Made by a program: the position numbers and the translations under genes
The notes under the pieces: generated by a model
What the model was told of the DNA's origin: nothing
The model's database searches: none
The model's input: the letters and a program-made list of their open reading frames with translations, nothing else
Origin: Paramyrothecium sp. XJ0827
Taxonomy: Eukaryota; Ascomycota; Sordariomycetes; Hypocreales; Stachybotryaceae
Reading direction: 5' to 3'
Assembly: GCA_020881915.1 (NCBI GenBank)
Contig: JAJFPB010000007.1
Coordinates: 1,488,001-1,552,000, forward strand
DNA: 64,000 nucleotides
Shown here: positions 1 through 13,798 of the stretch, piece by piece
Layout: each line of letters opens with the position of its first letter
How positions within the stretch are numbered: position 1 is the stretch's first letter

Positions 1-678
1 CGCCTGCACAATAGGCTGGCGGCAGCGGAGCCTGTAGCTGTGGGAGTGGATAAGGTAACAAGCTTAGTGCACGACAGCGCAATGACCGTTCGCGAGCCAG
101 GGTTGGGCTGATGCAGAGTCGGGGGGGTTGAGGGGCGTCGTGTCTCAGGATCGGCTGAACGAAAGCCACGACGACGCAGAGGCCCTACGGAAGACTTTGG
201 CAGCTTGCGTGTTGCAATCGATTCGTGAACCAGAGTTGAGGCGGCGCGAGACGATGGCGGGAGGACGCAGGAAGGGTGATCCCTGGTCTGAACGATCCGC
301 GATATTGGGATTAGATTAGATGTATGGAAGAAGAGGAAAACAATCCACAGTCTAGTGGGAAAGAGAGAGAGAGAGTCAAGACACACGGGCAGAGTGGAGG
401 GAGAGAGACAGCATCCCCGGACGATGACCAGGGTGCAGAGTACCTTGCCTGCTTGGGTGACTGACTGAGGTGTGTTAGATAAAGAACAGAAAGGCAAAGA
501 CATGCAGTCAATGATGTGCTTGGGCTTCGGGGTCTTGGTGATAACGAAGATGGTGAGAAGGGACTAGGTGCCCCTTTGCTTCCTGTCCGCTTCCTCCTTC
601 CCCTTGTTGCAACTTTTTTTTTTTTTGCTGCTCGTCTCCTCTCCCCTCCCACGAGCGAAGGTCTCGGTTGAGGAGTCG

Positions 679-690
679 ACAGGTACCTGT
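679..690. repeat. 12-bp perfect palindrome around GGTACC
   Basis: The sequence acaggtacctgt is its own reverse complement. Similar GGTACC- or CCTAAGGTA-centred words recur in the spacers of this window, for example at 1010-1017, 39770-39776 and 53632-53643. Confidence 0.6.
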
Positions 691-1340
691 CCTTACCCGC
701 ATGCCAGTGCACAAGCCAAGGTACTTCAGGCTGCCCTTGCCATGGTTTTGGACGAGAGGGGGGGGGAAGGGGCACTATCTTAGGGGACCCACCCTCCACG
801 CGCTGCCAAAAACACACTTGAATCGCAAAAAAGGGGGGTGTGAGACTAGAATTGGGCCATGTGCGGTAGGTACTGAGAGACACAAAAAAGGCGCCGAGAT
901 ACTTGCCCTGACCCTATCCCATCCCCATCCATTCCCCTTGGCACCTTAGCTTACCTCCCAGAGCTGCTCACTCACTGTACCTTGGCTTCACACACTGCAT
1001 GCTGCGTCAGGTACCTGCATCCAACGCACATTAGCCCAGGGGAAAGGCGAGTTGCAGTCCCCCCCTGAACATTCTTCATTGGTGCCCTACGATACGACCT
1101 TGCGTGAGGTGCTTGCTTTGGCCCCTACCAGCCCGGTTTCAACTCTGTCCAAGTTGCATCACGATCATGGGCCATTCGGATGGCGCCTGTTGGGACGTCG
1201 AGCACAAGCCACGGTCCACTCCCGCATCAGAGCGTTCGCCACCTTGGGTCCTGCGCCGGCACGGCAGAGACAGCAAACAGCCCAATCATTTGCTCCAGAG
1301 CCGCTTCGCCCTGGCCATTGGCTGCTCGTATATATGCTGT

Positions 1341-1360
1341 GCTGCGCTGCGCTGCGCTGC
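1341..1360. repeat. GCTGC pentanucleotide microsatellite
   Basis: Four perfect copies of gctgc in tandem, with a degenerate flank on both sides (tgctgt before, gcactgc after). It lies in non-coding DNA and is a simple-sequence repeat with no assigned role. Confidence 0.8.
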
Positions 1361-3313
1361 GCACTGCTTCCATGTTTCGTTTTGTGCTTCGGAGGCGAGG
1401 TCAATGTGGGCATGACACAGCGCCACGGCGTGTTCATCGTCCACGTCTGGACCACTTTCAACAACGACATGGTCCGATGGTCTTGCAGGGCAGCCGAATG
1501 AGAGTGGCACATGACCTCCCCCCAAATCAGAACCAGCCTGTCCCGTACTGTACTGGATTGGCCGCACTCATCAAACATGCAGGCATGCATGTTTGTTTGT
1601 TATGCATCGTGACGAGCTTCGCGCCGCCGCTACTGTTGGTCCTCCTGCAGCGCAAGCGCGACCATGGGTATGCCACCAATTCATCGCCCACTCATTCAAC
1701 GGCTCGTACCGCACATCACGGTTATTCAACCTCGAGCTCTGGCTTATTCTCCGTACATCAAGACTGCCGCACGGCTGTCTCACTTGGTCGGGGTGGGCCT
1801 TTTCATCAAAAGAAATAACGGGTTTCGGATGCCCGCGCAAGGGGTAGCCTGGTTAGCAAGAAGAAAGTGAGACTGTCAACCCGCATTCGCATGACGTCGT
1901 CCTCTCCCTCATCCGTAGCAGCCCTCTTGGCGCCCATTATTACGGACAGCACTGTCGCTTTTCAGACTTAAGACGGTGCCATCACCGAAGGTGCAGCTTC
2001 AGGATGGCTGTTGACTAATTACCAAAGAAGTCTCTGAAGCCATCCGAGTCGGGCGTCGCCCCCTTCCATCGCTTCATCGCGCGATAAATTGCTTCCGAGA
2101 GTTTGTTTCTCATTGAGCACACACATGTCGGTTAACAGATCCTTCCCCAAGAAGCACATCAGTGATGATTGGCTGTCCGCGATTCCGAACGCGTACGATT
2201 GTATGTGGCAACCATCCTGACGCGGCGCCCGACGTGTTCCCCTCCTTGGCCTAGACTCAATTCGCAACAACATGGCAAGCATGGCGCAGATGTTTGGTCA
2301 ATTGCTGCTTGCCAGGTACTTTCCTTGGTGACTCTGACGCCGCACCCGAAAGGCTGAAAACGATGCACCGGCCCACCATGGCGCCTCGCTCAGCGCTGGC
2401 CATTTTGCCAATTTGCTTATTTCCTCGCCCCCGCAAAAAGCGTAACTCACAAGGCTGTTTCGTCCTAAACTGATGGGCGGGTGAAGCCCATGCAATGACC
2501 CAGCTTGGTCTGACATGTCGGCTTGGCTATGAACTGCCGAGTTTTAGTACTGGCTCGCTGACGAATTGGCAAGACCGCAGAGACTCGACGTGGGCTCTGA
2601 TTCCATCCCGATGCAGACGGCTTTTTATGTTTGTCGAAACCTAGAAATGAGTTGTGGAAATTTGGGCATGCGCAATCAATGCTTCCTCTGACGAGACGAA
2701 GCATCAAATGAGCCGGCTCTGCCCTAGGCAGGGTTTTGTAAGCCACCGTGGCTGCGCCAATGGTTGGCTACCGCAGAACGTGCTTGATTGATATCTACTC
2801 GGTTCCAGAGGCCACAACGACTGCAATGCCCCATTCACACCGTACGCTTTGTTATACGCGTCCATGTCTCTTGGCAGCAGGACGATGTTGTGTTCCAGCA
2901 AATGAGTATGCAAAACTGACATGCCATGTCTTCAAACTGGAACCCATGGGTTCTAGGCTTTGCGGATACTGTGTTCGTGATGCAGGAACGAGAAGTGTTC
3001 AAGCCTGCCGAGCCGTGCATATGCAGCAGCGTGCCACAAGATACAACCGAGCAAGCGCCCTCCGGAGCATCCTGAAGCTATTGAATGAACATATCACTGT
3101 GTAAATTGCGTCCCCATCGAGATGGTATAGTGAGGTGCTGTGCACTATACAAGTGGGGCGGTAATCTGAAGATTTGATGACCTTTGTGGCAGCTTCGAAA
3201 ATGGAAGTCCCCGAGACCTAGTGCACCCAGATGCCCTCGCGATCTACTGCTCCGCCCCTCGACGCGATCCAGTATCTCTATTACATTGCCGGCCTTAGAT
3301 CGCGCATTCGCCC

Positions 3314-3341
3314 GAGATGCAGATGCAGATGCAGATGCAGA
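3314..3341. repeat. AGATGC hexanucleotide microsatellite
   Basis: About four and a half tandem copies of the six-base unit agatgc in a stretch with no supported gene. It is a simple-sequence repeat. Confidence 0.75.
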
Positions 3342-6300
3342 CGTTGCTCGGCCATTGCCCCAGACCAACTCTGGTGTGAAAGCAACCCAACCAAGCCAAG
3401 CACTTTGTGCGTTTCGAAGACATGCGGAAGATCGTGCTAGCGGCGATTGACCGAAAAATGTGTTTCGGCGGTCCTCACCCCCTCCGCCGGCCCAAAAGGC
3501 GCCAGGGCCCATTTCTCTGGGTTTTAGCCCCTGGGTAATCCCTGATGGCACCGTTCCTTCGACGGGCCGGTTCAAGATTCCGCGAGCCAATCATGGGTCT
3601 GTGCCTGACGCTTAACCGGCTTTGGCTGCTCAAAACGGATTCCCCTGGTCGAAGCTAGAGATCCAATCATCCCATCTCGCGAAGGGCGTGTTGGTAATAA
3701 ATTTGTTCAATCCTATGAAAGCTAATTTCCTTTTCTTAGTCACCATTTGAAGCACAACCTTGGACGTCGGCCACCTCGCCTGCCGGAAGAATGAAACCAG
3801 TTCTCACTGTCGTCAAAATATAAAGTCAAGTTGCCGGCTCAAGCCTCACGAGTGCGATTGTCGGTGGTAGTTGCACGGTGGCATGGCTCAGCTCAGCATC
3901 TCCAAGCTTCCGCCACTCCCAAGCCGCCGTCAACCCCGTGGTGCACGCTCCGGCTTGTCATTATTGCAAACTACGGACGACAGCACCGGCTTTTATGCGT
4001 TCGCCTCCACTTCGCCCATCGTCCGACCCTTTGCTGCCGGATTCGTCGACGCTATTGGAGCCGCTAAGCCTCCCTTGAGCGATTAGGTCGTCTTCTCACC
4101 AAGAGATGAGGAAACAACTTTTTCTTGACTTGCAAGGATGCTGGTCCACCGTCAACCATGTCGTTGGGACGGGCGGCTCCTCGAGCCGATATGAAGGCGG
4201 ACAGTTACTCTCCGCCGGCGCTGGCGCCGGCCAACATGGGGAAGCAGCCTGTTCCTTGCGCGCTGTCATTTAAGGACATGTGACTTTATGCGTCTTCTGG
4301 ATCAGTTCTCTAAATCTGCCGTTCATGGCAAAGATGAGCGTCATCCACTATAAATAATTGCCGATCTCTTGCAATCCCTACTCTATGGTAGATTTGAGCG
4401 CGACCCAAGAAAAAGCGAGCTTTCGTAAGATTGCTTTCAGCGTTGGCTCAGATCCCTCTCGCTCATGTCTTCCATAGAGTGGCGTTTCGTTTCACCGAGG
4501 GAGCAACACTTTTTCTTAACCTCCATGCTAGGAGTCTTCGTAGAATTTTTGATAGCCTCGGGGATCGCCGCGTCCCACAGCCTTCCAGGGTGGTGAGTAC
4601 AGTGCCACGGACTTGGGTCCCAGTTTCCTTGACCTGGTGTGTACTAAACAAGGCATGACCCTCAAGGATTACTTCACTGAAAAGCTGCTTATTCATTCTA
4701 CCCCGTGCTTTTCGTCTACTCATTTCGGGAGTTGGAACAGCCATGTATGCCAGGAGCACAAGAGCTTCAAGAGGAAGCGTGAGTTGTCCCTGCTGGTAGA
4801 TGAATTATAGAATGTTCAAAGGCCAGGAAGATGGTAAGCGTAGCATATGTCAAGGATTATGAGTAAATTGTCAATGTCGATCTTCCGCCTAATCATTTTC
4901 CTGGACTTTTCCGTTATAATCGGCTGAAAACGATTCAAAGACTCTCCGATGGTCGGTGGCCGGCTCGAGTCGAGATTGCCTAACTAACCGAATGCTTACG
5001 GTGAAAGAACGCATCCAGATACACGTTTTCGACTAGCCTGCTAGGGTTCTCGATCATGTGCCACATCTTGAGAAGCAAATGCATTAATGAAAGGGGGCGG
5101 GATGAGTCTTAGCTGCTAGATGAAGCTGTGTTGACCCAAGTCAGAATAAACCTGATGTCAATGTAGCTCATCTCACATCTTCTCAACTCCAGTGTGTTTT
5201 TTTTAACACCGACACGCCTCGGTTTCTTCCTTGGTGGTTTATTTCTGTTCACATATTTGGGAGAACAACATTGCCGTGTTTGCATGATCCTGTGGAGAAG
5301 AGCGGTTGTTCCGAAGATTGGGGACCTTCCGTTACACAACGCATGAGCCGATTTACTCCGTGGCGAGGACAGTATTGCTCCCGTCGTTTTGCTGCCAGTG
5401 GCAGACCGAGCGACTGCTAGCTTATTTACTTCAGTTACGCTCCGTCATGAGGTCATCTTTCGGGCCGAGGTGTTCCTCAGGGCCATCTCGGCTCGTCAAT
5501 GATTGACCTCTGTCACGTCCTCACAACTGGCGCACTCCAGAGCTTCGGGCTTCCATGCTGTCATTAGAGCGTCATCCGATTCAATCAACGTATTAGGTCG
5601 GATGCATGGTTCAAATCGAAAGTGCTGGATTCGCCCGTCTATGGCGTATTACCATTGCACTCCATCTCAGCTACACTTGGCATCGAAAACTAACACTTGT
5701 AATCACAATCGCATAATAAGGCTTCCGTGAGCGTTCATAGTCTTAAGTAACGAAGAAAAAATCGAATAGCCAGCCACTGATCTTCCCGGTGCTGACATTC
5801 GGCTTCTCGAGCATCTTGCGAGTGTATATCTTACGTGCGAGGTCAGTTCAATGAAGCTTAGCTCCCCAATCATCAGGTGCTTGTATAGATGACGTTGAAA
5901 TAATACTAGTGACTGTGGAGTGGCCTTTTTGCCGCTGAACTGGTATGCGGCTCGAGGCCAGGGAAAGCATCGTTAGTGCTGCGTACAATTTCAGGCCATT
6001 CTCCCAGATCTCAACGAGCAGAGCACCTCCACAGAGCAGGCTACTAAGCCTAATTTCATGTCCGTTGTTTCAATGACACTTTGTTGTTGGTCTTAGTGGT
6101 GCGGAGGTTGCAGTATACCCATCGCCGTCGCAGCTGGTCTTTGCCGTTGCGACTTTAGAAATGGCGCGAGCCAAGGCGGCGGCATCAGCATACGTGGAAG
6201 TGTAGAATTAAGGGTCCAGGGAGTCTGTATAACCACAAAGGCTCTCAAATTGTGGTGAAACAGACAAAGCACCATGAAAACCCTCGCAGTTACATCGTCC

Positions 6301-8530
6301 CGGGCTATGCCTCGGAGCCAGTCCGAGGCGGATTTGCGAGGAGTGTTTCACACGCACAAGGATACCTAGTGGCGATGGAATCGAGGAGCTTGGACGCCTT
6401 GTCGGAGCAATAATCGCAACAGCCCCATGATCTCTCCGCCTGACAAGGATGCTTTTGAGGAAAGGACTTTGATGGTCTTGAATGGAATGGGGACAAAGTT
6501 CTGGCTCAAGCTTGAGGCACTTGGGGCATCGCCCCTTTGTTCGAAGGAGATTGGACTCCAGATACTGCAGCTAGCCTCGATTGTGAGAGCCGCGCCCAGC
6601 TGCTTCGTAAGAAAGTAGTCGAAATCGGCGAAAACACTGGTCGGGGTTGTCATTTAGGACGTATTGGGCGCCGCTCTCATAGAGTCACAGCTACCTCACG
6701 CATTATCTAGGGCCTAAATTGTCATTGACTACGACGTAGTCTTCCTTAAGGCTCCCATCGGTGCTCAATCATGCAAGTCATAGTAAACTTCCGTAACGGA
6801 GTCAGCTTTGCATAGTCTTACGGTGAGCTATCGCCAACCTACCTGGCGGTAGTTCAAGAATACGGTTTCAAAAGTCAGATCCCATATTGGGTCATTGTAC
6901 GTCGGATAGAAGATTTACTACAACGTCCACAACCAAGTGATCCATATTCCGCCATACTCTAGCATTATTTTCAAGTCCGCTTTCACGTCAAGCCGTGGTC
7001 GTGGCATGAACAAGCTTACCAAGATCTCTATAGCAGGAGAACAGCCTGTACTCGGCAAAGTTTTCTCCGTTTGGAGGATGAATGTGCCGCGTGGGTTTGG
7101 AACCGTCGCAGCTCCAATATCTACAGTCATCGCAAGGCTTGTCAGTTTTGGTCGGCTTTACGATAGATGCGGTGCTGTTTCGGGTCGAAGTGTTCTTCTC
7201 GACCAACATTGGTACGGTAGTCTCGGGCTGTATCGGGAAGACGGAATCATATCATCGCTAGGAGATGTATATGAGCAACACTATCTATGCATGAAGCCGG
7301 TGGCCAGGCAACGCAGAAGTTTATGTTGGGGGTCTCACTATTGTCACTACTGGTGCTGGGCCTCTATGGTTTTAGTTGGTCGGCATTCAGACGGTACAGA
7401 CTCCAAAGCTGTATTTAAATGTCTCCTTGCTTGACGAGATGGAACTTTGGGCAGCGCTGCTCCGTTGCTGGTTTTCTTATTTGGAACGGCAATGACGATG
7501 GATGGAGGGTAAAGAGTCAGGGTACCAGAGGAAGTTGAGGCTCCCAAAGAGACTCAACACTCTTCCGCCGGGGATCTTCAAGCCGTTGCCGGTTCTATCG
7601 AAGCACACAGCGGTAATTTGCAACAGGAACATTTGGGCAACCGCCCGGTCCGCAGGATGTGAGATCTTTGACCGACGAAAGTAGCAACATCTCAATAACC
7701 TATTGTGTCATAATCCCCAACCTATATCTTATTAGAACGAGCATACAGTTGGACTCGAAGCGAATGTCCGTTGTGTATGGGAAGTTTACTGCAACTTTCA
7801 AAACAACCAAGTCGAGCAGGACGAGACATGCAAGTCCTTCTCCGCCTGTGTTTTGGTTAATTGGAGCAGTAAAAGGTGAATTGCTCGCTCATGGTCTACT
7901 GAAAAAAAACCCTATGGTATATCATGGGCAACGATTGTGCTATCGAAGCATATCATGGTCCTCCCCAAGCAACCAAGACCTCCCTGGTCAGCCACCTACA
8001 CAATGATTTGGAGCGACCGCCGCTTACGCTTTGGACTTGCACGCCGTTCTCGTACTACTTGTTTATCGTGGTGACATCCCAAGCTGAAGGTGGAACAGAA
8101 AACACCAACAGATATGCAACTGTCTGTCTCACCCCAGAAGCAGACGAACGCACAAAAAACTCCCCAACGCTCATCGGTCGGTCGTGCCGCGCCCCAACAT
8201 GCCCATGTCCGCAGGCTCGTCAAAAACTCGCTTCTACAATCCTGAATGCCCGCACCTCACTTCGAGGAGCCACCACACCTGGTTGCCGGGAAATGGAATT
8301 TCGGATCATGCCGCTCCAGCAGGCAAACGGAGGGAAGACTTTCCACCGTGCCGGACGCTTCTCCATCGCTCGCAACAAATAAGTACCCCTCTGGTTGTGT
8401 CCCGGCCCCAGAGGTACTTCTGAGACAGCATTCCCGCGCCTTAAGACAAGTGTACTTGTAGGGCACCGATGCCCCTCATCACAACCGCGCGGACACAGTC
8501 TTGGAGCCAGCTCCGACTTTTCCAGTAACG

Positions 8531-8562
8531 CATGCTTCCTTGAAGACATGCTTCCTTGAAGA
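8531..8562. repeat. 16-bp perfect tandem duplication
   Basis: The unit catgcttccttgaaga occurs twice back to back with no mismatch. It sits in the left gene-poor flank, about 600 bp beyond the 3' end of the PDR transporter gene. It looks like a recent small duplication. Confidence 0.85.
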
Positions 8563-9162
8563 GCCGGGCTCCCTCGTGAACGCTGACGAATGTAGTTCGC
8601 CGTTTAACTCCTGGCCTCCTGCAAAAGCGCTCTTCAGGAATCTTGGTACCCGGAAGGCGGGACCGTTGGGCCCGAATAAGGGCCCAGCTGGAACCAGCTC
8701 GGACTCATTGTCGGAGGAGTTTCGTACGCAATCCATACTCACTAGTAAGTCAGATTGCCTTAGCTCATAACGGTATTCATGGGAGGAAATGGAAAGGGGA
8801 CGACCACTTGCAAGCGTCTGCTTGTCGTCCGCTAATATCACAATTTGCTCGGTTTGGTTTTTGTCTTGAAAGCTCGAAAATTGGCTTATGTAGTTCTAAT
8901 TACTATGAAATCTACCAGATGAACAGGAATGAGAAGTGATGTAGCAGTATATGCTGTCTATCAACCACATGCTTTGGTATAAACCATCCAGGGCGTCAGA
9001 GTTATAAGAATATGTAGTAAGGAAAATTCTGGCGTGCAGCCATGGAAAACCATCCATTCATTAGGCTTGCTTTTGAGATGCAGTGAGGCACGAGGTCTAA
9101 ACCATCAAACAGCCTCTTCACAAGGACTTGAGTCAGAAATCGACGACAGGAAAATCGAGCTC

Positions 9163-12100
9163 TTACTCGGTCTTCTTCTTCTTGCTGTCCTTGGGCTTTT
9201 TGGGCATACGAACAAGCCAGTACAGGGCCAGAGCTGCGAAGATGTTGAAGATGACGTAGACCCAGATGATACCAAAGTTTCTCCAGCGGCGAGAATAGTC
9301 GCTGTTGACGCTGGCAAGGAAGTCGTTCGTCTCGGCGAGCGGGCAGTACGTGCAATCAGAGGATGCATCGGGGTTCAACAAACGACCTCCGGCAAGTGCC
9401 ATGTACTCGCCAAGGTACTCCCGGCAAGTCTCATTCGAGAAGGGCTGAATCGTCAAAAACTCGTTCGCGGCACAGACGATGTCCGTGTTTGCGACCGCAG
9501 TAGATAACATGCCGTCCACCATGTATGAGAACGGTGACAGGCGGTACATGAAGATCCAGAAGCGAGGGAAAGAATCGGGCGAGGCGAGGACACCGCAGAA
9601 GATCAGGCAAAGCATGAACATCAAGTTGGCAATGTTGCCACCGTTCTCGGCAGTCTCAAAACCGGCAATGATAAAGGTCGAGAAGGTACCGGTGAAGATC
9701 ATGAACATGAACAGGTAAAGGAACATGAGTCCTCCACGCTCAGTAACCTGGTCTGGAGGGCAGTTCTGATACAGGCCGACAGGGTAGTACCAGCAGACAA
9801 ACATGATGGCTCCCATGAGAGCATTCCACGGCAGCTCGACAATAATTTGCGACAGCATGAAGATCTTCCATGAATAGACTTTAGAAGGTCGCTCACGGGC
9901 CTCGTAGAGAGATCGCTGAATGACAAACTGGGGCATAGATTGCTGGACAATCTGACCAAATACAGTGTAGATGTTGAAGATGGCAAACATCTGGTTTTGA
10001 AGTCCTTGAATACTGTTGGGCGCGTCGAAGAAGATGAATCCGATGAAGAGGGGAACCAGAGTGCAAAGGGCAGCCTTGGAGTAGATGTAGACAGGCGTGC
10101 GCCAGTATTGTTGGAAGACACGGTGCAAGTTGATCTTCAGCTGAACCATGAAGGGGGCAGCGAACTCGCGATACTCGCCAGGGTCTGCGTCCTCAGGGTT
10201 GGTAACAACACCTCGCTTCTCTCGCTTGATGTTCTCAAGCTCGGCCTGGACAGCCTCGTACTCGGGGCTCTGTCGCCAAGCCTGGAACCAGTCAACATCA
10301 GAGTGCGAACCAGGTGCAGCACCGATGACCTCCAACATCCACTCGGCGGGGTTGGCCTCGGCCGGGCAAGGATGGCCTCCGTTACGTTCGAAGTAGCTGG
10401 TCAGCGTCTTGGAGTTTTCACCGATCTCTCCAAAGTAGACAGTCTTTCCGCCCTTGGCTAGGAAGAGGAGTCGGTCGAAGCGCTGGAAGAGCATAGCAGA
10501 TGGCTGATGGATGGTGCAAAGGACAGCCTGGCCAGCCTTGGTAAGCTTCTCAAGGAGATCCAGAATAGCCCAAGATGTTTGCGAGTCCAGACCAGAGGTA
10601 GGCTCATCGACGAACAACAGCAGAGGAGGCTTCGCAGCGAGCTCGACACCAATGGTCAGGCGCTTACGTTGCTCGACGTTGAGACCTTCACCAGGAATAC
10701 CAACAACTGCATCAGCATACTCATGCATATCAAGCAGCTTAATAACTTCCTCGACATAGGCAAGTTTCTCCTCCTTGGGAACATGAGCTGGCTGGCGAAG
10801 CAGGGCGCTGAAGTTGAGAGCCTCGCGCACAGTGGATGTTTGAAGATGGAGATCTTGTTGCTGGACGTAACCCGTCTTGCGTTGGAAGGACATATCGCGG
10901 GGGCTTCCATCGACAAGCATCTCACCGGTGATGACACCCATGTTGATACGATCGGCCAAACAATCCAGGAGAGTAGTCTTACCGGCACCCGAAACACCCA
11001 TCAGGGCAGTAAGAGTGCCAGGCTTGACCCAACCATCAACATTGTCCAAGATGCGACGAGGTTCGCCCTTGATCTTGATATCATAGCACACGTCGTGCCA
11101 CTGGAAAACGGACGTTTGTTCCTGAAGCATACCTCCCTTGTTGGTGCGGCTGCGAGTGCGCTCGGCGGTGACAACAGGACCGATATTAGCCATGGCAGCT
11201 TCCGGATCGTTGTGCTTCTTCTCAGCGTGGGCTGCGGCGGCGGGCTTGTGGCCACGTCGGTAAACCAGAACCTCGCCCTTGGACTTCTTCTCCAAGACAT
11301 ACTCAGCAGCAACCATGTAACAGGCCAGAAAGAAAACGGTGAAAGCAATGACAATACCAGCGTTACGCCAGCGGTGCGACCACTCGTAGCCAAAAGCAGA
11401 GCGGAGATAGTCTTGCCCCAGAACATAGCTCTGACCGGGGATAGAGCCCACCGAAGTACAGACAACCTGGTCGCCAGTCGCGTCGTTGTACTTGCTGTCA
11501 GGGCCAGTGGGCATAGGCACGAATTGATTGCACTCAAATTGGCGGTCATTGAACTCGTTGACCATGAGAGATTCGAAAGAGTAAGCCAAAGGATCGATGT
11601 AACGGAGCCATTTGCACCAGCCCAGCATATATCGTTCCGGAATGACAAATCCGGTGAAAATGACGAGATCGAGAATCAGAAGAGCGGCGGGAACCAAGGC
11701 TTGGAACAGAGTACGAGAAGCAGAACCGATCGTTCGGAAGATCATAGACATGACCAGTGTTGTCAAGAACGAGAAGAGCAGGAAGAAGAAGAATGCGCCT
11801 GGTTCTCTGCGGAGGTTCGTGATGAAATACAGTGTCAGGTTGAATACGATCGCGTTCGATATCTTGTAAGGCAGGTCACAAAGCATAGAGGCGACGGCTT
11901 CGGCAGACGGGTGGTAAAGAGCATAGCGGCTGTGCTTTTCGACGATGGGACGTTGCGAGTATAATGTCAAGATCTGTGTGCGGTCAGCGCAGGTCTAAAA
12001 AGATTCGGAGACAGCCAGGGTAGTTACGTACCTCGAGAGAACTGGAGAAGGCATTCATCAAGCAGGCAAAGAAGAGGAGGGCACCACGTTGGAAGAAGCT

Positions 12101-13798
12101 GGATGAAGCATCATCGAGGTTGTAAAACACACTTCCAATGATGAGGGACATGCCGAAATTGCCAATGAGCGCACCGATGGTAAGACTGGGATCACCAAGA
12201 AGACGACGGAAACCACGCCACAAGCAGAGCTGGACTTGTTGGACAAAGGACAGGGTGTAAGGAGACTTGGCGCGTTGACCCTTGGCCTGCTGGGCCTGCT
12301 TGGAAGCACGGAAGGCTTCAGCATCAGGGCCGCCAATTGGGTGAGCAACCTTGTACTCCTCAATCTCTGCCTGAAGAGCCTTGTACTCAGCGCTGTTCTT
12401 CCAAGCGGCAGCGAACTCATCGGGAGTGCGAGGTGCCTTGCCCTCGAACCCAGGTCGGATAACACGCTCCAGTGTCGATGTCATGGAAGTCAGGAAATCG
12501 GGAGTAGTCTGGCGAGGAGGGCAGTCGAAACCCAGGTTAATAAAATACTGTCGAGCATGGTCGGCGCGTCCGAAGAAGATCTGGCGACCCTCATACAGGA
12601 CAACAGCCTTATCGAAGAGGTCATAGGCCGACTGAGGCGATTGGTAGATAGAAACGCAAGCAGTGCTGTTGAAGAGCTCCGTCTGCAAGCGCAGGGTCTT
12701 GCAGAACTCAATAGCGTTGGCAGAATCGAGACCACGAGTCGAGTTATCCCAGCATTGAAGAGGAGCACCTGAAAGGGCGGCCTCGGAAATAGTCACTCGC
12801 TTTCGCTCACCACCAGACACACCTCGGATGAACTCGTTTCCGACCACGGTGTTGACAGTGTGGGAAATGCCGAACATGGCCATAACCACGTCTCGCAAGT
12901 GAGCAGCAAACTCATTGCCGCTCAGACCACCGGGCAGGTTGCGAGGCTGGCGAGCTCGGGCCGCGAAGGTGAGGGTGTCACCGACGGTAAGTTGGGGGAA
13001 GTGGACATCAACCTCGGCGGTGTAGATGGCCTCACCACGGTGGTGAGAATGCATCTCCTTGGCGCTGATGCCCTGGTAGTTGAAGTAGGTGTCAGGGTCG
13101 ACGTAGATGCCGTTCATTTCGCCGGCAATAGTCTTGAGGAAAGTCGAGCATCCGGATCCAGGAGGGCCGAGGACAACGAGCATCTCACCGTTGCGGACGA
13201 GACCGTCGAATTGGCGAAGGATGTCAATGCGCTGACGGCTGCCGGCGCCCATAGCGTTCCTGGCGAGACCAGCCAACCTCAACCAGACGTTTGCGACATC
13301 TCTTTGGTAGTCAGTAGCCTCGCCGAAACCGAAGGTGTTCATGTTCTGGAAGCAAACACCCGTGGATCGGAAAGAAGCGCCCTGTTCAGAGACAATGTCG
13401 ACCATGGCCTTGGCCCATGCCCGACCGCTGAAGTTGGGTCCGTGAGGGTTGAGGGGAGAATCTTCGGGTGCGGAGAAGGGGTTGCCGCCGCCAGCGCCGG
13501 AAGCATGAGAGTAAGAGCGAGCCAGGGCCTGCACGGCGGAGTTGCGTCGCTCCATCTCGGAATCCTCATCTTCGTTTCCCAAAGTCTCGGCGGGAGAAGT
13601 GTTCTTCTCATCGATGGCGGCCTTCTCATTCAAAGAGTCGCTGGTGTCCGTCTTTGGTCGAGAAGTCTTGGTGTCCTCGCGGACGGCATCGTCGATATCA
13701 GCCTGACGGCGCACGTCAGGGCTAGCCGTGGTGGGCACGCCCTGGTTGGTGGCAGTGGCGTCGTTGTTGACGTTCATGCCGAGGCCGAGAGAGGCCAT
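9163..13798 (-). CDS. PDR-type (ABCG) multidrug ABC transporter
   Basis: Two exons, 13798-12032 and 11973-9163, are joined by a 58-nt intron (GTACGT donor, CAG acceptor) and give 1525 aa, normal for a full-size fungal PDR pump. The order is NBD1-TMD1-NBD2-TMD2, the reverse topology of the Cdr1/Pdr5 family. NBD1 has a Walker A with Cys instead of Lys (GPPGSGCS, 211-218), signature VSGGERKR (about 327-334) and an altered Walker B (CWDN, about 349-352). NBD2 has a normal Walker A (GVSGAGKTT, 915-923), a degenerate signature (LNVEQRKR, about 1020-1027) and a good Walker B (LLFVDEP, about 1041-1047). This asymmetry is standard for the family. Residues 1-120 are polar and probably disordered. The start has an ACCATGG context. 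The role, by family, is ATP-driven plasma-membrane efflux of hydrophobic drugs, fungicides or plant compounds. The substrate cannot be read from sequence. Confidence 0.95.

Larger units (their letters stand above)
1..9162. other. Gene-poor left flank (no supported gene)
   Basis: About 9 kb with only short, overlapping open frames in all six frames, none with recognisable domains or chainable by good splice sites into a long protein. It holds a GA/CT-rich tract at about 355-420, a T-run near 609-624, a pentanucleotide repeat at 1341-1360, a hexanucleotide repeat near 3314-3341 and a 16-bp tandem duplication at 8531-8562. No terminal inverted repeats, transposase or reverse-transcriptase motifs were seen. 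Base composition does not look like the AT-rich product of repeat-induced point mutation. It could hold regulatory DNA, non-coding transcripts or eroded genes. Confidence 0.6.

Noticed and set aside
2748..3104. 118-codon plus-strand frame
   Set aside because: It starts at a non-ATG codon, has no domain and overlaps frames on the other strand.
2000..8500. RIP-decayed transposon
   Set aside because: Base composition is not strongly AT-biased and no transposon protein fragments or terminal repeats were recognised.
10507..11964. 485-codon open frame on the plus strand
   Set aside because: It lies exactly opposite the ABC transporter coding exon and has no domain; codon bias of the real gene explains the open antisense frame.
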